Part shown: in pieces, positions 6,303 through 7,974 of the stretch
Position numbering within the stretch: position 1 is the stretch's first letter
How the letters are laid out: the number at the start of each line of letters is the position of its first letter
DNA from: Burkholderiales bacterium
Lineage (GTDB): Bacteria; Pseudomonadota; Gammaproteobacteria; Burkholderiales; SG8-39
Reading direction: 5' to 3'
DNA length: 7,974 nt
Assembly (NCBI GenBank): GCA_020846575.1
Contig: JADLDQ010000004.1
Coordinates: 1 to 7,974, forward strand
Notes under the pieces: generated by a model
What the model saw: the letters and a program-made list of their open reading frames with translations, nothing else
The model's database searches: none
Told to the model about the DNA's origin: nothing
Translations under genes and position numbers: made by a program

Positions 6303-7858
6303 ACATCCTTCTCCTGATGGCCGACCAGCTTGCCGCGCCGGCGCTGCCGGCGTACGGCCATCGCGTGGTCAGGGCGCCGCACCTCGAGCGCCTCGCGGCA
6401 CGCTCGGTCGTGTTCGACAGTGCATACTGCAACTTCCCGATCTGCGCCCCGTCGCGCTTCTCCATGCTGTCGGGGAGATTGCCGCACGCGATCGAGGCGT
6501 ACGACAACGCCGCGGAGTTTCCCGCGTCGGTCCCGACGATGGCGCACTATCTGGCGAACCTCGGGTACCGCACGATTCTTTGCGGCAAGATGCACTTCAT
6601 CGGCCCGGACCAGCTGCACGGTTACGAGGAGCGGCTGACCACCGACATCTATCCGTCGGACTTCTCTTGGACCCCGGACTTCCTCCAGGGGCCCGAGTAC
6701 CGCCCGACCGGCGTCAGCATGCGGCCCATCCTCGAGGCCGGATCGTGCGTGCGCAGCCTGCAGATCGACTACGACGACGAGGTGGAATACCGAGGCGTAC
6801 CGCGCCTGTACGACCTCGCGCGCGCGCCGCAGGAACAGCCGTTCTTCCTCACCATCTCGTTCACGCATCCGCACCCGCCGTTCGTGGCCGGCCAGGAACA
6901 CTGGGATCGCTACCGGCACGACGAAATCGACATGCCGAAAGTGGCGCAGATCGCCGTGGAGGACCTCGACGAGCACAGTCGCTGGCTCCACTACGCGCAC
7001 GCGCAGAACGAGTACACGGTGACTGATGTGCATGTGCGAAACGCGCGCCACGCCTACTACGGCATGGTGAGCTACATCGACGACAAGGTCGGGCGCATCC
7101 TCGCCACGCTCGAGCAATGCGGCCTGGCGCAGGACACGGCGGTCGTGTTCGCCGCCGACCATGGCGAGATGCTCGGCGAGCGCGGCATGTGGTACAAGCA
7201 GACCTTCTTCGAGTGGTCGGCGCGCGTGCCTTTGATGATCTCCGCGCCGGGTATCGGCGCGCGGCGCTCGTGCGCGCACGTGTCGCTCGTCGACTTGCTG
7301 CCCACCTTCCTTGACCTTGCGACCGGCGGCAGGCCGCCCGAGCCGGTCGATCCGTTTGACGGCGCGTCGCTCCTGCCGCTGATGACCGGTGCGGACAAGG
7401 GCGAAAATCGCTCGGTGATCTCGGAGTACAGCTCGGAGGGCGTGCGCGCCGCTTCGCGAATGGTCCGCGCCGGAGCGCACAAGTACATCCATACCCGAGG
7501 GCTGGCGCCGATGTTGTTCGATCTCGAGCGCGATCCCGACGAGTTGCACAATATCGCGGGCAGCGCGGACGCGACGGCGGTGGAAGCCCGGCTGCACGTC
7601 CGGGCGCTGGAGGGCTGGGATCCCGACGCGGTGCATCAGCGCATCCTCGCCAGCCAGAAGCGCCGCCTGTTCCTCGCTGACGTAGCGCGGCGCTCCGGCC
7701 GGTATCCGAATTGGGCTTATCAGCCGTTCGTGGACGAATCGAAGCGGTTCGTTCGCGGCAGTGGCACTTCGGGGCCGACCGCGGCAAAGGCGAAAGCGCG
7801 CTACCCGCTCGTGGAACCCGCGCAACCGGATCGCAACCGAAACAAGGAGGAGAAATGA
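6299..7858 (+). CDS. Choline-sulfatase-like (BetC family) sulfatase, cytoplasmic
   Basis: The 519-residue product is a formylglycine-dependent sulfatase with the closest family resemblance I recognise to choline-sulfatase BetC, which is about 500-512 residues. Signature: CAPSRFSMLSGR (Cys49 to Arg60). Metal and active-site residues: Asp9-Gln10 in MADQL, Lys97 and His99 in CGKMHFIGPDQLHG, His190 and His192 in SFTHPHPPF, Asp287-His288 in AADHGEMLGERG and Lys300. BetC hallmarks are YDNAAEF, the EERLTTDIYPSDFSWTPD block (Trp124 aligns with the tryptophan that contacts the choline group in the rhizobial enzyme, as I recall), ISEYSSE (Glu376, Glu380) and the C-terminal SQKRRLFLADVARRSGRYPNW with WAYQP. 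Differences include SFTHPH-P instead of SFTHPH-D and a long basic tail after residue 485. There is no signal peptide. It starts at a GTG overlapping the previous TGA, and its stop overlaps the next ATG. No betaine or choline oxidation genes are nearby, so the true substrate may be another cationic or polar sulfate ester. Confidence 0.92.
   Translation: MNILLLMADQLAAPALPAYGHRVVRAPHLERLAARSVVFDSAYCNFPICAPSRFSMLSGRLPHAIEAYDNAAEFPASVPTMAHYLANLGYRTILCGKMHFIGPDQLHGYEERLTTDIYPSDFSWTPDFLQGPEYRPTGVSMRPILEAGSCVRSLQIDYDDEVEYRGVPRLYDLARAPQEQPFFLTISFTHPHPPFVAGQEHWDRYRHDEIDMPKVAQIAVEDLDEHSRWLHYAHAQNEYTVTDVHVRNARHAYYGMVSYIDDKVGRILATLEQCGLAQDTAVVFAADHGEMLGERGMWYKQTFFEWSARVPLMISAPGIGARRSCAHVSLVDLLPTFLDLATGGRPPEPVDPFDGASLLPLMTGADKGENRSVISEYSSEGVRAASRMVRAGAHKYIHTRGLAPMLFDLERDPDELHNIAGSADATAVEARLHVRALEGWDPDAVHQRILASQKRRLFLADVARRSGRYPNWAYQPFVDESKRFVRGSGTSGPTAAKAKARYPLVEPAQPDRNRNKEEK
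7844..7850 (+). promoter_or_regulatory. Shine-Dalgarno sequence for the second Bug receptor
   Basis: AAGGAGG lies inside the last codons of the choline-sulfatase-like gene, 4 bases before the ATG at 7855. It is a near-perfect ribosome-binding site placed within upstream coding sequence, and it also encodes part of the Asn-Lys-Glu-Glu-Lys tail. Confidence 0.6.
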
Positions 7859-7974
7859 TCGTTCGATGCTGGCTGTTGTTGCTTCCGCTGCTGCTGTGCC
7901 AGGGCGTCGCGGCGCAGGGCTTTCCTTCAAAGCCGATCAAGGTAGTTGTGCCGTACCCGCCGGGGGGCGTGGTA
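7855..7974 (+). CDS. Second Bug/TctC-family periplasmic receptor, N-terminal part (runs off the right edge)
   Basis: Forty codons are in the window. They read as a Sec signal peptide (MIVRCWLLLLPLLLCQGVAA, a short basic start then a leucine-rich core, likely cut at about residue 20-21, GVAAQ) followed by GFPSKPIKVVVPYPPGG, the diagnostic mature N-terminus of Bug/TctC receptors. The first Bug protein of this operon has the equivalent PTQPIRVIVPWPAGG at the same place, so the two are clearly related but not near-identical. The ATG overlaps the sulfatase stop codon as ATGA and has a strong AAGGAGG site, so it belongs to the same operon. The family's usual length is about 320 residues, so nearly 90 percent of the gene is missing and nothing can be said about ligand. 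Confidence 0.85.
   Translation, partial: MIVRCWLLLLPLLLCQGVAAQGFPSKPIKVVVPYPPGGVV

Noticed and set aside
1926..7858. Mobile element or integration signs
   Set aside because: I saw no transposase, integrase, terminal inverted repeats or direct repeats, and base composition looks even across the genes.
6179..7930. Long minus-strand open frame (583 codons) opposite the BetC-like sulfatase
   Set aside because: The translation has no recognisable motif and a composition of Arg, Val, His and Asp expected from the complement of the sulfatase codons.

Overview
The window is GC-rich, densely packed bacterial DNA and contains no rRNA, tRNA, CRISPR array or mobile element that I can see. Two genes for Bug/TctC-type periplasmic receptors, a family hugely expanded in Burkholderiales, plus a UTRA-type GntR regulator and a NitT/TauT-type ABC importer, suggest a betaproteobacterium, probably Burkholderiales-like. 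That assignment is inference from gene content, not from a marker gene.

Layout: a short AT-richer intergenic region near 1884-1925 separates two divergent gene sets. Leftward (minus strand) lies an importer operon in the order permease (1134-1871), ATPase (346-1137) and Tat-type substrate-binding protein (from 349, running off the left edge). Rightward (plus strand) lie a GntR/UTRA regulator (1926-2654), an enolase-superfamily enzyme of the mandelate racemase subgroup (2651-3784), a Bug receptor (3797-4771), a sulfatase with a CxPxR active site (4776-6302), a second sulfatase resembling choline-sulfatase BetC (6299-7858) and the first 40 codons of a second Bug receptor (from 7855, running off the right edge).

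Five of the seven same-strand junctions are 4-base start/stop overlaps (ATGA or GTGA); the other two gaps are 12 and 4 bases. Each set therefore reads as one transcription and translation unit.

Working model (inference): an anionic organic compound, plausibly a sulfate ester of a small polar molecule, is captured in the periplasm by one or more of three binding proteins and imported intact. Two cytoplasmic sulfatases without signal peptides then remove sulfate, and the enolase-superfamily enzyme dehydrates or epimerises the resulting hydroxy acid. The GntR regulator would sense a pathway compound and control both directions from a palindrome in the shared intergenic region. I do not know of a described pathway with this combination, and the substrate cannot be read from the sequence.
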